Below, piece after piece: positions 54,528 to 64,000 of a stretch of DNA of 64,000 bases; the first letter of the stretch is position 1; each line of letters opens with the position of its first letter. Source of the DNA: Leishmania donovani (taxonomy: Eukaryota; Euglenozoa; Kinetoplastea; Trypanosomatida; Trypanosomatidae); NCBI RefSeq assembly GCF_000227135.1, contig NC_018261.1, positions 1,091,997 through 1,155,996 of the forward strand. The letters run 5' to 3'. Under the pieces are notes generated by a model that was not told where the DNA came from, did not search any database, and saw nothing but the letters and a program-made list of their open reading frames with translations. Made by a program: the position numbers and the translations under genes.

Positions 54528-56336
54528 ATGGCAGTGGACTTTGACTTGACGCTTTTCATCAAGGAGACACAACTGCAGCACGGTCTCCGCGCCGAGGACT
54601 ATGCCCGCTATCACCACTACACCACGAACCGCCTCGCCACACTACGGCGGCAGCTGAGCTTGTCTAACGACAAAAAAAAGTTTTTGCGCAAGGAGGTGAC
54701 TCCACAGAACACGACGGACGTGCGGCATCTGATGCTGCTCGCCTTGTACGCCGAGCGTTGTTGGGCAGAGGCGGAGGCGATGCAGGTACAGCTTCAAGCT
54801 AAGAAGGAGTCGCGCGGCACCGATGCCAACAAGCCAAAGGGTGGCGTGCCACCACAAGATCAGTATCGCAAGCGCCTGAACAAGTCAGTAAAGTGGGCCT
54901 CGAAGCTGCACGAGGTGGCCAAGGAGGTCGCCTCAGACCGCGCCAAGAAGGAGTGCTCAGCGTACTTGAAGGACACCGCCGGCCGCTGCCACGCCTCGCA
55001 CGGAAAGTTCAAGGAGGCGAAGGAGGCGTTTTTAGAAGCCCGCGAAACCTACGCGACGCTGCGCTCCATTAGCAGCGAGTCTCAGTGGGTCGTGATCGCG
55101 TGCAAGATAAGCGAGCTCGACGACCGAGTTACATACTGCATGCAGCGTCTCGGCGAGGACCCCACTACCTACCGACCCGCGCCGATTTTTGTCACCGCCA
55201 GCGCCGATGGCGCGGTCGCAGACAGTGCGGTGCCGATGGGCGGTGCGTCGCAGCTGTCGTGGAACGGACGTACGCTGAGTGTCTACAGCATCAAGGTCAA
55301 GGACGCGCTGCGCGAGGCCCAGGCGGTGGAGGTGGAGTCGACCGAGGCGAAGCTGCAGGAAACGCGTGGGGTGGTGCCGGTGGGCCAGTCGAACCGTGTT
55401 CTCGATCTAATGGACCGCCGTATCAACTACTACAACGATGCACTTACACACGCTCGCCAGGACCTGCGCGCGGTACCAGAGGGAGCGGGCAAAACCGAGC
55501 ACCAGCTTATCGTGCACTGCATTCTCTTTCACGTGGCGCAGGAGACCCTGCGGCGCACCCTCTTCCTGGCCGACCTTTACCGCCGCCGTTTCGAAGCAAC
55601 AGAGCGGACGCTGAAGAGCACCGCTGCCAGCTCGTCTTCGCCGTCGTTTCCTCGTGGGCACAAGCAGCAGCAGAAGCATCGAAAGAAGAAGGCAGAGGTC
55701 GCGCCAACGCAGTACGCGTCGCCGCTGGAAGTTGTCCGCCTCTACCAGGCGGCGGCTGGGAGCGTGGAGGAGATGGAGCTGCTGCCCGGCGTTGCGGGGC
55801 GCGAGGACGTCGAGGCGTTGCATGCTGTCTGCTCGGCCGGTCAACTCTTCTTCACCGGCGAGAGCTGGCGATTGTCAGAGGCGTGGTCAACAGCGATGAA
55901 GTACTACTGCGACGCCCTGGCGCTCCTGCGGCGGGTGAAGGGTCCGTATGTGGCGTCGATGCATGAGCTTATCGAACAGCGCTTGATGCAGGGGGCTGCG
56001 GAGGTGGTGCTTGCCGCATCATTCATGGGTGCGGACGGCAATACACGTAGATCGACGCCGTTGATGACTTACCTGGTTGACGCAGGCGAGGAAACGACTC
56101 AGGTGGCGCAGGGAGTCGTGCGCTTTCCGCCCGACTACCATGCTGCTCCGTGCAAGCCTGTGTTCGTCGACGTAGCGTCGACGTTCCTGAACTACCCGGT
56201 GGACAGCGGAGACGAGGCGGATTCCGACGACCGTTCGGGTGCTAAGACCGCAACCGTGCCGGCAACGATGAAGAACACAAGTGCAGCAGCGGGACAACCG
56301 AAGAAGAAGGGTTGGATGTTTGGCTGGAGAAGTTAG
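54528..56336 (+). CDS. SRP68: signal recognition particle subunit SRP68
   Basis: The 602-residue product matches SRP68. The N-terminal RNA-binding domain is recognisable from the YARYHHYTTNRLATLRRQL helix (about residues 25-43), the block RHLMLLALYAERCWAEAEAM (near residue 66-85) and the YRKRLNKSVKWASKLHEVA helix (near residue 113-131). The rest is an all-helical TPR-like array, ending in a short Lys-rich tail with aromatic residues (KKKGWMFGWRS). SRP68 pairs with SRP72, binds the Alu/S-domain junction of SRP RNA and helps target secretory and membrane proteins to the ER. A low-complexity Ser/Lys-rich insert lies at about residues 365-390. The ATG at 54528 precedes conserved sequence; the open frame back to 54390 is T/C-rich leader. 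Confidence 0.92.
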   Translation: MAVDFDLTLFIKETQLQHGLRAEDYARYHHYTTNRLATLRRQLSLSNDKKKFLRKEVTPQNTTDVRHLMLLALYAERCWAEAEAMQVQLQAKKESRGTDANKPKGGVPPQDQYRKRLNKSVKWASKLHEVAKEVASDRAKKECSAYLKDTAGRCHASHGKFKEAKEAFLEARETYATLRSISSESQWVVIACKISELDDRVTYCMQRLGEDPTTYRPAPIFVTASADGAVADSAVPMGGASQLSWNGRTLSVYSIKVKDALREAQAVEVESTEAKLQETRGVVPVGQSNRVLDLMDRRINYYNDALTHARQDLRAVPEGAGKTEHQLIVHCILFHVAQETLRRTLFLADLYRRRFEATERTLKSTAASSSSPSFPRGHKQQQKHRKKKAEVAPTQYASPLEVVRLYQAAAGSVEEMELLPGVAGREDVEALHAVCSAGQLFFTGESWRLSEAWSTAMKYYCDALALLRRVKGPYVASMHELIEQRLMQGAAEVVLAASFMGADGNTRRSTPLMTYLVDAGEETTQVAQGVVRFPPDYHAAPCKPVFVDVASTFLNYPVDSGDEADSDDRSGAKTATVPATMKNTSAAAGQPKKKGWMFGWRS

Positions 56337-57896
56337 GTCGATTGTGAGTTGAGCACGAGGGAACGGGACACAATAAGGTGCGCCACACTGTGGCGTGTGC
56401 TACGCTGCGTGAGCGACCCTTTATGCTGATTCCACTGCGCACTCTTTCACACGTCTTTTTGTTATCCCTGTGTAAGGGGGATAGGCACTCTGTTTTTTTT
56501 TTTTTTTCGCCACCTTTCGAGCGTTGACGCGCCTTTGTTTTTCAGTCTCGAGGTTATTGCTGCACCCCGTCTCTCTGTGTGTGTGTGGATGCTGGTGTGG
56601 GTGTCGGTCTGGGTCATCACGCGTGGTTTCTCTCGTTCGCCCTTTGCGCTCAGTTTAGCCATTTTTTTGATGCCCTTTTCCATCTTTTTTTTTGTAGCTT
56701 CACTGTGACCAAAACAAGAGCAAGTGCCCAAGAAAAATGGGCGATCAGTGCAACAGGGCACCTCTCTTGTTGTGTGTGTGTGTGTGAGTGCGAGAGAGAA
56801 TGACGATGGGCAGCGGGGAAACCGAGTATGGAATCATCACTGCTATAGATTATCGGGCGCCTCACTGAACAGAAGGTAGATCCTGGGTGCCGAGTGAGGG
56901 CACGGTTTGCTTTCTTCCTGCCTCCTACAGCTTCTCCCTCTGTGGCGCCTCCTCTGTAAGCACACTGTGAGGGACAGACTACACTAGGAAGCGGCTCTCA
57001 TGTGTGCCCGCAACTGCCCAGGAAAAGTGACGTGCGGCGCTTCATGTTTGTGCATGTAACTAGGTGTTGGGCGGCATACCACGCATGCTCTATGCCTGTG
57101 CGGGCCTTTCTCTTTCTACTATTTATTTCGGCCCCTCATCCGATTCAAAGCACTTCGTCATGGTAGCAGCGACCTGACGAAGAGAGACACTCACCGACAC
57201 ATATATACAGACAGGGGCACGAAAGCCTTCACGAACGAGGCTCTTCTGCCGCCGCTTGTACGCTCGAATTTCCCCTCGCGCGTGCAAAAGCCTTCTGCGG
57301 TGGCTTCTGCCCCCCCCCCCCTCCACACACACACACACACTCCGACTCCTGTCAAGGACTTTGATATATTCGACGTGAAACTCACCCCGAGGCACGTGCT
57401 TCTCCACAGCAACGCCCATACGCGTGCATGCGCCATAGCAGAATCGAGCGGAACACGGCAACACAACACAAGAGCGGGGTTAGGAATGAGACCAAGAGCC
57501 GCCGTGTAACCAAGAAGAAAGGCACAGGCACCTGTTGCCATTCTATCTTGTTTTTCATTTTCCTTTAAAGAGGCTTGGCCGTGCGCACGCACGGACGGAC
57601 CATACGACGGCCAGCATAACACCACTCTTGCCACTGTACCAGCGCTGGGTTGTGCTGCCGAGCTATTCTTTCTCGGTCTTTGTCTTTTGTAGAGGTGTGC
57701 CTTCGGGTCGCCTTCAGGGCGCTTCTTCCTTTTGGCTTTCACGGACGCTGCCGAGGCGACTCACGCAGCTCCGCGGTTCACGTTTCTTTTTCGGTGTTGC
57801 TTGCTGCGTCGCCATCGTGGTCTGTCTTTGCGGCTGCTCGCGTTCCTCGTCCTCCGGATGTCTTTTTTCCCTTTTCCGTCTCTTCGTATGTGCACC
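56337..57896. other. spacer between SRP68 and the retroposon/tuzin region
   Basis: No gene is seen in about 1.6 kb. It carries a T15 run near 56491-56505, TG-rich stretches, a C10 run near 57311-57321 next to a (CA)n run, and T-rich sequence near 57655-57890. Confidence 0.5.
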
Positions 57897-58169
57897 GATG
57901 ACGGCGGACACGCCCATGTGCGTGGTATCCCAGACTGCAGTGCAGCCCCCCCTCCCCTCCCCCCACACCACCAGCTCTCTCCGCGTGGGGAGAAGCCGAG
58001 CGGCACCCCTCCCCTCTCCTCTCCTCTATCGGCCTGCCCATGCCGAACCGCTTGTGGCGCTGACAGGGTCAGGGCGATGTATCGCTACCCCTGCCAGCGG
58101 CCAGGTGCTGGATCGGCGTGGCATCGCTGCGGCCTGCGACAGTGCACCGGTCTGACCCGTCCATATGAT
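57897..58169 (+). mobile_element. SIDER-like retroposon, copy 7 (left part)
   Basis: It begins with gatgacggcgg and follows copy 3 to tccatatgat, where the gap starts. The flank before the left end is unrelated to that of copies 2, 3 and 6, which helps to define the true left end of the core. Confidence 0.8.
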
Positions 58170-58268
58170 NNNNNNNNNNNNNNNNNNNNNNNNNNNNNNN
58201 NNNNNNNNNNNNNNNNNNNNNNNNNNNNNNNNNNNNNNNNNNNNNNNNNNNNNNNNNNNNNNNNNNNN
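58170..58268. other. assembly gap
   Basis: A run of 99 N. The sequence after it does not continue the retroposon. Confidence 0.99.
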
Positions 58269-58699
58269 CCCCACTCCTTCCCCTCCCGGTGCTGCAGGAG
58301 TCGCTTGCGACGGGGATGCGAGCGGCGTCTGCCTTGGAGGAAGAGCCGTCAAGGTGCTGCGCGCGGAACCGACTGGAAGCCTGACATTGGACCCGCTGCG
58401 GCGTGTCCTGCGGCGACTGTGGTTGAGGGTCGGGCCCGTGGTGATTGCTGCTCGTGGACGGCGGCGGCCTCTGTGTGGTGGCGCTTTACGCTGGCTGGCC
58501 GCGCTTTCCGGGAGCGCCGAGGGTGAGGTGGACAAGCGGTGCCGGTGTGCCGCAGCGAGCACGCGACGGCGCAGCAGGCCGCCGCCGACGACCGGCGCTG
58601 TGCGCGGCCTCTGCGGCGACGCGACATTGAGCGGATGGGGACCCGCGCGCGTGAGGCGGGCGACAGAGGCAGTCGGCATCACGGGCACGCGATGGGGGC

Positions 58700-58794
58700 A
58701 TGGCCCCGCCGACGGCGTAGGTGCGGCAGCGCACCGGGCGGTATCTCAGCGCTCTTTGTGTGGAGCTGCAAGGGCCGCGTGGCGCATCGGCGCA
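58700..58794. repeat. ~97-base segment shared with the retroposon linker at 41283-41379
   Basis: The two stretches align without gaps with about six base differences. It lies just upstream of recognisable tuzin-pseudogene homology. Confidence 0.8.
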
Positions 58795-58849
58795 CATACC
58801 CGGGGCGCTTTGCGGCGAGGACGCTCTGCGTGAGGGTGCCTCCAGCAGG

Positions 58850-59603
58850 CGCGACCACCATCGACGTCGCTGTGTGCGGCAGCGACGCCAGCAACGACGA
58901 CGATGCCCCAATCGTCAACCGTGAACGCGGCGCATTGCCTGTGGAAGGACGTTCGCCGGGATGGCGCAGGGGCGCTGGATTTGGCCGGTGCTTCACCGGC
59001 TAGGCGCAGCACACCGTCGCATTGTGGGCCACACCGCGTAGTCTGCGCGCGGTAGGAGGTCGCTGCGCTGCACCGCAACCGGCGAGGGAGGAGACGGTCG
59101 GCGTCGTCGTGGACGTCTGCGGCAGGGAGGACGCGCTGCGCGGCGTCATCAAGGCACTTGGTGTGCCAGCTGTCGAGGCGTGCCACGACCTGCTCGGCGT
59201 TATGTCGGCATCATGCTGCACGGCCGCGTGCGGCGGACATCCTGAGGCGTGTGTGGAGCGGGGCGCTGACGCTGGCGTGCGGTCGCCGCATGTGCCACAT
59301 CGTGGCGGTGCTGCCGCCGGAGTCGCTGACCGTGGCGAGCACGCTACTGCCACTGCTGGACCTGTCGAGGGACCCCCATTGCAGCCGCTGTCGCCGGCGT
59401 GCGAGCACATCCGTGGTTGCCTCGACGCTCTCGGGACAGAGGTGTGTCTGGATACCGACGAGATCATTGCATCCAAGAGCAGCGACGTGGATGAGCTGCT
59501 TGCCGCCCCTGATGAGCGCCGTGTGTCACCGACGGTGTACATGAACCGTAAGCGTGTCAGGGCGATTCGCCAGCTGCAGACGGCATGGGGCGATGAAGAA
59601 TAG
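58850..59603 (+). pseudogene. tuzin pseudogene, frameshifted
   Basis: Pieces in three frames align in order with the intact tuzin at 60778-62670. Frame at 58961: LHRLGAAHRRIVGHTA then a stop, matching LRRLDVAHPRIIVFTG before the P-loop. Frame at 59022: VVVDVCGREDALRGVIKALGV, matching VYVDIRGTEDTLRSVVKALGV. Frame at 59158: ALTLACGRRMCHIVAVLPPESL, matching AVALGCDRRLCHVAIEVPIESL. Back in the 59022 frame: SSDVDELLAAPDERRVSPTVY and AIRQLQTAW, matching SNDLDELFAAVHQRRISAVTY and AMRQLQTTC. At least three frameshifts and a stop are present and the P-loop (GFRGCGKST in the intact gene) is destroyed. Upstream, a short match around RDHHR near 58853 suggests the homology reaches further left with a deletion of about 160 bases over the membrane segment; this part is weak. 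Confidence 0.82.
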
Positions 59604-60777
59604 CTCAAGACACCTGTGAAGCTTGTCGCGCCGTTGACGCATGATGAATGCCAGCTCGATGACCACCATCACCGGAGCCTCGCCCATACACCACCGAGCG
59701 ATGGGATTTTCTGCAATTCTGCGCGGGGCGTTGGTTGCATGGACAACGTGCAGCACACCTCCGCCTCCGGCTTGCGTTGGGACGGGCCGACATAGCGCGA
59801 ACGCGAGGGCGGAGGCAGACACCTGTGCATGTGCCCTCTCTCGAGAGAGAAACGCCTACCGGCACGCGACTCTCTGTTCATTTCCATGGACTTCGTGCTC
59901 TGTTGACTGTTGCTGACGTGCCACTGAAGGGGGTAGGGGAAGCATAAAAAATGTGATGTAAGCCTCGTTAGCGCCTCTCGGAACATCAGGGTGAATCAGG
60001 CTATCCGCGTCGACTGCAGGCAGCGAGTTGGCGGACGTCTGGGAGGTGTAGCCGCTGTGCTGGAAGCTATGGGCGTGATCCAGGCCGAGCGCAGCATCAG
60101 CAGTGGTGTTTCACCTGCCATTCACCGTACATGTGACGCGTGACGTTGACATCCTTTCTTGTGTGTGTGTGTGTGTGTGCTTCCTCGCTACCCCCTTGGC
60201 CTTCCCGCCGTCCCGCCGTCTCCACTTCTCTTGTCGGGCGCCGATGTTTTCGCGCTGTTTTTCCTAACGGTGTTTCCTCCTCTCCTGCCCTGCCCTGTCG
60301 CCTCTATCCTTTGAAAACGTATGTGGGGCTTATGCGAGCCTGCACCCGCCTACCCCCTCTTCCTCACAGAGGAAATCCTCCAAATCACGGACACCTGTAC
60401 AGGCGTGCTCGTGCGCACTAGGGAAGCAGACAGCACGGCTGCACGTTGGCGCTTGCGTGTGTGTGCGTGTGGGGGCCTGAGAGAGCGGAATGGCCGCATT
60501 GCTGCGGAGACGGAACACTCGCATATGCAGATCAACGGGAAAAAAGAAGGAAACGGCGAAGGGCGATTCGAGCCGCCCGTGGCGCCGTTGGAGCTGCTGT
60601 GGCGGTGCCACGACGCTTTGTGTGTGCGTGTTTTTTTTTCTTTCGCCGGCGCAGAGGCACAAATACGTGTGCGGGCACACGTTTGTGCGTGCGCGACGTG
60701 ATTGCATCTTGTTTCTGCACTCCTCACTCTTGATTCTTGAGCACGTAAGGGCTCCACTTCGACGGCGCAGAGATCCA
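59604..60777. other. spacer between tuzin pseudogene and tuzin
   Basis: No gene is seen. It contains a (GT)n run at 60161-60179 and T/C-rich sequence near 60185-60310. The acceptor candidate for tuzin is at 60653. Confidence 0.5.
60653..60654 (+). promoter_or_regulatory. candidate spliced-leader acceptor AG for tuzin
   Basis: The AG follows a T10 tract and ctttcgccggcgc, 124 nt before the ATG at 60778. Confidence 0.5.
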
Positions 60778-62670
60778 ATGTATTCTGTGCTATCGCATTC
60801 AAGGTCGAGCCTCCGCCGCATCGGCGCATCAGCAAGCCCCTGTGCTTGCCTGCGCAATGAAGGCTTGCGCTCCTTGAATCGTGTAGCTCTCCCTGTAGGG
60901 GTACCCACGACACCATCGCATCCGCCTGCGTGCGCGTTGACAACACAGACCTCGGCGCCGCCGCCGCAGCCCTTCCGCCTTACGCGTGGAATGGCGGTGA
61001 ATGCTTTTTTTGCGAAGAGCGCGAGCGCCGCTCTTGCCCCCATCGCGAAAGGGAGCATAAAATCCAAGATTGCTGGAACCGTCTACGCCGTTCACTTGCA
61101 GCACCTCTTTTTGTCGCCCATCATCGAGGTCGGCTCTCGCGTCTACCTTGAGCGCGACAAGGGCGAGGAGTACGCCGGCACCGTAGTGGGCGGCACTGTG
61201 GTCCGCGTCAACGGTAACGGAACGTATGGGGTGTTGCTCGACAACAACAGCTTCGACATGGCTGTTCCCGCAGATATGGTGGTCTTTTCAGAAGGCCGAG
61301 GCAAGTTGGCGAGCGACGCTGAGCACCGCGAGGTGGTGGAGTGGTTGCGCAGGGCCGGCGTGGCGCGAAGGGCACACCAGGAGAGCATTGCGTGCGCCCT
61401 TTTCCATCGCGGCTGGCGCGCACACAGGCTGTATTTGCTGCAGGCCTCCGACGTGCACTGCGTGACGCACATCCCGAAAGCTGTGCGCATGCGCGTGCTG
61501 GATGAAGCGGAGTCCCAGAGAGACCACCATCGCCAAATGCGGCAGTTGCTGAAGGAGCGGGTCATGGAGCGGGACTTCCGCTACAAGCTTACCAAGTACA
61601 GCGGTGTGGTAAGCGCGTCAATGGCTCTCCTTGGCATTGCCTTCGCGTTTGGGTGGAACGTAAAAAATTCTCGCACGCAAAAGCGAGAGCATCAGCTGAA
61701 GGTTGCCGTCAAGGCCCTCATGCAGACGCTGAATCAGCACCACAACACCTTGCAAGGGACCACACCGGTGGCACAACACTTTGTTCGACGCGAAAAAGAG
61801 GAGAGCGCAGTTCGCCAGGCGCTCCGTCGGCTCGATGTGGCGCATCCGCGAATCATTGTCTTTACGGGCTTTCGCGGCTGCGGCAAGAGCACCCTGTGCC
61901 GCAACGCTGTGCTGCAGGAGCGCGTGCCAGCGGTCTACGTGGATATCCGCGGCACCGAGGACACGCTGCGCAGCGTCGTCAAAGCGCTTGGAGTGAACAG
62001 GGTGGAGGTGTGCGGCGACTTGCTGGAGTTTGTGGCCGACTCGTGTCGGACAGCAAAAGCTACCAACGGCGAGACGCCGTTGCTCGTACTAAAGTTGCGC
62101 GAGGGCAGCAACTTTCAGCGAGTGTACAACGACGCTGTCGCGCTGGGGTGCGACCGCCGTCTGTGCCACGTCGCCATTGAGGTGCCCATAGAGTCGCTCA
62201 GCATGGCCACCGCAGGGCTGCCACGCCTGGACTTCTGCATGATTGCCATGTTCAGCCGCGAGCAGGCGTTCGCGTACACGCAGCACACCATGGACGCTGT
62301 CGGTCTCAACCACTTCATCGACATCATCGGAACAAACAGCAATGACTTGGACGAGCTGTTTGCGGCGGTACATCAGCGCCGCATCTCCGCAGTAACATAT
62401 ACGAATGAGAAGCTGTTGAAGGCAATGCGGCAGCTGCAGACGACGTGTGCCGGCCGCCCGCGGCTTCGTTCCGCGCTGCAGCAGCTCTCCGCTATTCCTT
62501 ACGGCGACGGACAGCACGCAGGCGGAGACGCGGCGGCGCTGCAGAGTGCTGCCCTGGGGGAGATTGTCTTTTACGATCCCGTCCAGGATGCGTGGCTGTT
62601 TCGCAACAAGCTTTTCCACTCCGCCTCCCGGTGCTGCTGGCCGCAGGCGCGCGGTGAGATGAGGAGGTGA
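60778..62670 (+). CDS. tuzin, P-loop membrane protein of the amastin locus
   Basis: The 630-residue protein has a Ser/Pro-rich N terminus (about 1-70), a stretch with EVGSRVYLERDKGEEYAGTV (near residue 115) followed by GNGTYGVLLDN that may form a small SH3-like beta-barrel, a single membrane helix at about residues 275-293 (VVSASMALLGIAFAFGW), and then a P-loop ATPase-like domain with GFRGCGKST at residues 364-372. A downstream VYVDIRGTEDTLR strand and a conserved C-terminal LDELFAAVHQRRIS and LKAMRQLQTT follow. This layout and the amastin gene downstream identify it as tuzin. Its function is unknown; the domain suggests nucleotide binding at a membrane. The first ATG after the acceptor is 60778; an in-frame ATG at 60991, which would skip the low-complexity N terminus, is an alternative. 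Confidence 0.85.
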   Translation: MYSVLSHSRSSLRRIGASASPCACLRNEGLRSLNRVALPVGVPTTPSHPPACALTTQTSAPPPQPFRLTRGMAVNAFFAKSASAALAPIAKGSIKSKIAGTVYAVHLQHLFLSPIIEVGSRVYLERDKGEEYAGTVVGGTVVRVNGNGTYGVLLDNNSFDMAVPADMVVFSEGRGKLASDAEHREVVEWLRRAGVARRAHQESIACALFHRGWRAHRLYLLQASDVHCVTHIPKAVRMRVLDEAESQRDHHRQMRQLLKERVMERDFRYKLTKYSGVVSASMALLGIAFAFGWNVKNSRTQKREHQLKVAVKALMQTLNQHHNTLQGTTPVAQHFVRREKEESAVRQALRRLDVAHPRIIVFTGFRGCGKSTLCRNAVLQERVPAVYVDIRGTEDTLRSVVKALGVNRVEVCGDLLEFVADSCRTAKATNGETPLLVLKLREGSNFQRVYNDAVALGCDRRLCHVAIEVPIESLSMATAGLPRLDFCMIAMFSREQAFAYTQHTMDAVGLNHFIDIIGTNSNDLDELFAAVHQRRISAVTYTNEKLLKAMRQLQTTCAGRPRLRSALQQLSAIPYGDGQHAGGDAAALQSAALGEIVFYDPVQDAWLFRNKLFHSASRCCWPQARGEMRR

Positions 62671-63677
62671 TGGGGAAGGGCGGGTGGTGGATCTGCGCGA
62701 GCGCGTGGGTGTCGGGTGGATGGGAGTGTGCACTGATGTAGGTGCACCCTCGCGTGCTGCGACTGGCACCGCCGCCCTCCTCGCCCCATGGGGCGCACAC
62801 GGGGTCGCTGCTGCTCGCATCCCCTGCTCTTTGGTGATGTTCCTTTTTTTTCTTGTGGTGCAGGGCCGCGGCGGTGCGTGGATGGGCGGTGCTGCATCCC
62901 GCCCGCACAGACACCGAGGGCGCCCCCCGCACCCCCCCCCTGCACACACGTGCCCATCGGCCTCGCGCAAGCGCTCCTAGGACAACGCCGACCAGAGAAA
63001 AACGCAGCAAGCGGCTCCAGGCGGTAGGCTGTGCGACTGCGGGTCTTTGCGCTCTCTTCCCCTCGTCCTCGCTGTGCGCGGCGCGAGGGGTGTGGCGAGG
63101 ACATGCGGTGAGGGGCGCGGGAGGGGCTGCCCGGAGGGTGGCAAGCAGTGCCCTCTGTTCTCTCCGCTTGGTCGCCGCCTCGTGCGCTTCTGTCTCCCCT
63201 TCGCTGCCGTGGCGGTGCGTCGCACCCCCACCGGCCTGCTGTCCTGACCCTTTTCGCTTGTGCGCATGCCATCAAGTGGCCCATCTGCTCCCGCTGTGCA
63301 CGCCTCGCAGTCTCACTTGCATGTCTCCTCACCACTGCCTCCGCCCAATCACTCCCTCTCTCCTCGCCTCCTTTCACTCTTTGCTCGCGTCGCCCATCCG
63401 TCTGCCCCCTCTCACAACGCACGCGCACAAACGAACGAACACCGACAACGCGTACGTGCACGTGCGACAACAACAATGCATGCATATATATGCATATGCG
63501 TGTACTTGTGCGTGCGTGTACGCTGTCAAGAGGCTCTCCTTGGCTCTCTCCCATTCCCCATTCGCCGCCCTCCGCCCTCCTCTCCAGCTCTGTCGCGCCA
63601 TCTCGACTCCCCTGTGGTTCGCTCTGCTGTGCACCTCCGCTTCACCTTTCTCAGCATTTCGGCGCGAGGTTTCGAAG
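62671..63677. other. tuzin-amastin spacer
   Basis: No gene is seen. It is GC-rich at 62671-63230 with a C9 run near 62931-62940, then C/T-rich up to the amastin acceptor. Short AT/TGCATA motifs lie near 63478-63500. Confidence 0.5.
63653..63654 (+). promoter_or_regulatory. candidate spliced-leader acceptor AG for amastin
   Basis: The AG ends gcttcacctttctc and lies 23 nt before the ATG at 63678. Confidence 0.5.
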
Positions 63678-64000
63678 ATGGGGTGCAAGTTCACCTTTCT
63701 CGTCTACGCGATCCTCCAGCTCATCGCGTTCCTTTCCGTGCTGATCGGTACGCCGCTGGACATGTTTCGTGGCGATTTGAATGATTTTGGTGAAAGACCG
63801 TGCGTGACGTTGTGGGGCTTTAAGCGGATGTGCTACAGCATCATATATGCCCTCGATACGGACGAGAAGTGGGCTACGTGCCACAACCGACGCAATCGTT
63901 TCCGCGCCAGTGAGGCGTTGGCTGTCATCTCCATCATGGTGTACTGCGCGGCCTTCGTCTTGGGCGTCATTATGCTGTTCAGCTGCTCTTTGCTCCGCTG
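63678..64000 (+). CDS. amastin surface glycoprotein, 5' part
   Basis: The first 107 codons are visible and the window ends within the gene. The product begins with a hydrophobic signal-anchor helix (FTFLVYAILQLIAFLSVLIG, residues 5-24), followed by an extracellular loop that carries the amastin signature as CVTLWGFKRMC (about residues 42-52), then a second membrane helix at about residues 82-104. Amastins are four-helix surface proteins of trypanosomatids, many of them raised in the amastigote stage. The signature fits the family pattern C-x-T/S-L-W-G-x-K-x-x-C except that the residue before the last Cys is Met, where Asp, Glu, Asn or Thr is usual. Its place directly after tuzin is the standard arrangement. 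Confidence 0.9.
   Translation, partial: MGCKFTFLVYAILQLIAFLSVLIGTPLDMFRGDLNDFGERPCVTLWGFKRMCYSIIYALDTDEKWATCHNRRNRFRASEALAVISIMVYCAAFVLGVIMLFSCSLLR

Noticed and set aside
57732..58526. 264-codon frame through retroposon copy 7 and the gap
   Set aside because: It depends on N codons and repeat sequence; no domain.
60490..60777. Upstream 96-codon extension of tuzin
   Set aside because: It includes a T-rich tract and the likely splice acceptor at 60653, so it is leader sequence.
1..64000. tRNA, rRNA, snRNA or CRISPR arrays
   Set aside because: No tRNA-like arm pairs with conserved loop, no rRNA stretch and no regularly spaced short repeat with spacers was found by eye; a tRNA or snoRNA scan would be needed to exclude small RNAs in the desert.

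Overview
The window reads as nuclear DNA of a Leishmania-like trypanosomatid. Every credible gene lies on the + strand, none has an intron, and genes are separated by long pyrimidine-rich spacers that end in AG sites, as expected for polycistronic transcription with spliced-leader trans-splicing. The right end carries a tuzin gene followed by an amastin gene, a pairing typical of Leishmania and Trypanosoma cruzi, and GC-rich retroposons of about 0.6 kb (best guess SIDER type) are scattered through the right half. The species is not determined; a Leishmania (Viannia) genome is a guess.

Left third (1-22.2 kb), in order: a Tah18/NDOR1-type diflavin reductase, a WD40 protein with an N-terminal coiled coil, an unidentified basic protein, eIF3g, an unidentified protein with a possible PH-like C-terminal domain, a major facilitator transporter, a probable GPI16/PIG-T subunit of GPI transamidase, and a small Ser/Thr/Pro-rich protein. 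These are housekeeping genes of unrelated pathways, as is usual in trypanosomatid gene clusters.

Middle (22.2-43 kb): nearly 14 kb without a convincing gene. It is strongly pyrimidine-rich on the + strand, broken by purine-rich islands, an unlike 0.6 kb patch that may be a decayed coding element, and one retroposon. Then come the 18S rRNA methyltransferase BUD23, a protein with a thioredoxin-like CxxC motif, and a tandem cluster of retroposons with several assembly gaps, where part of the sequence is duplicated exactly up to a gap edge.

Right third (43-64 kb): an unidentified protein, about 4.6 kb of gene-poor repeat-bearing DNA, a large PPP-family phosphatase, ribosomal protein eS19, SRP68, a retroposon, a frameshifted tuzin pseudogene, an intact tuzin and the first 107 codons of an amastin cut by the window end. 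The strongest non-routine signals are the gene desert, the mosaic retroposon array that shares a ~97 bp segment with the tuzin-pseudogene region, and the tuzin pseudogene next to its intact paralogue. No CRISPR, tRNA, rRNA or bacterial-type element was seen. All calls are by eye; no database search was run.
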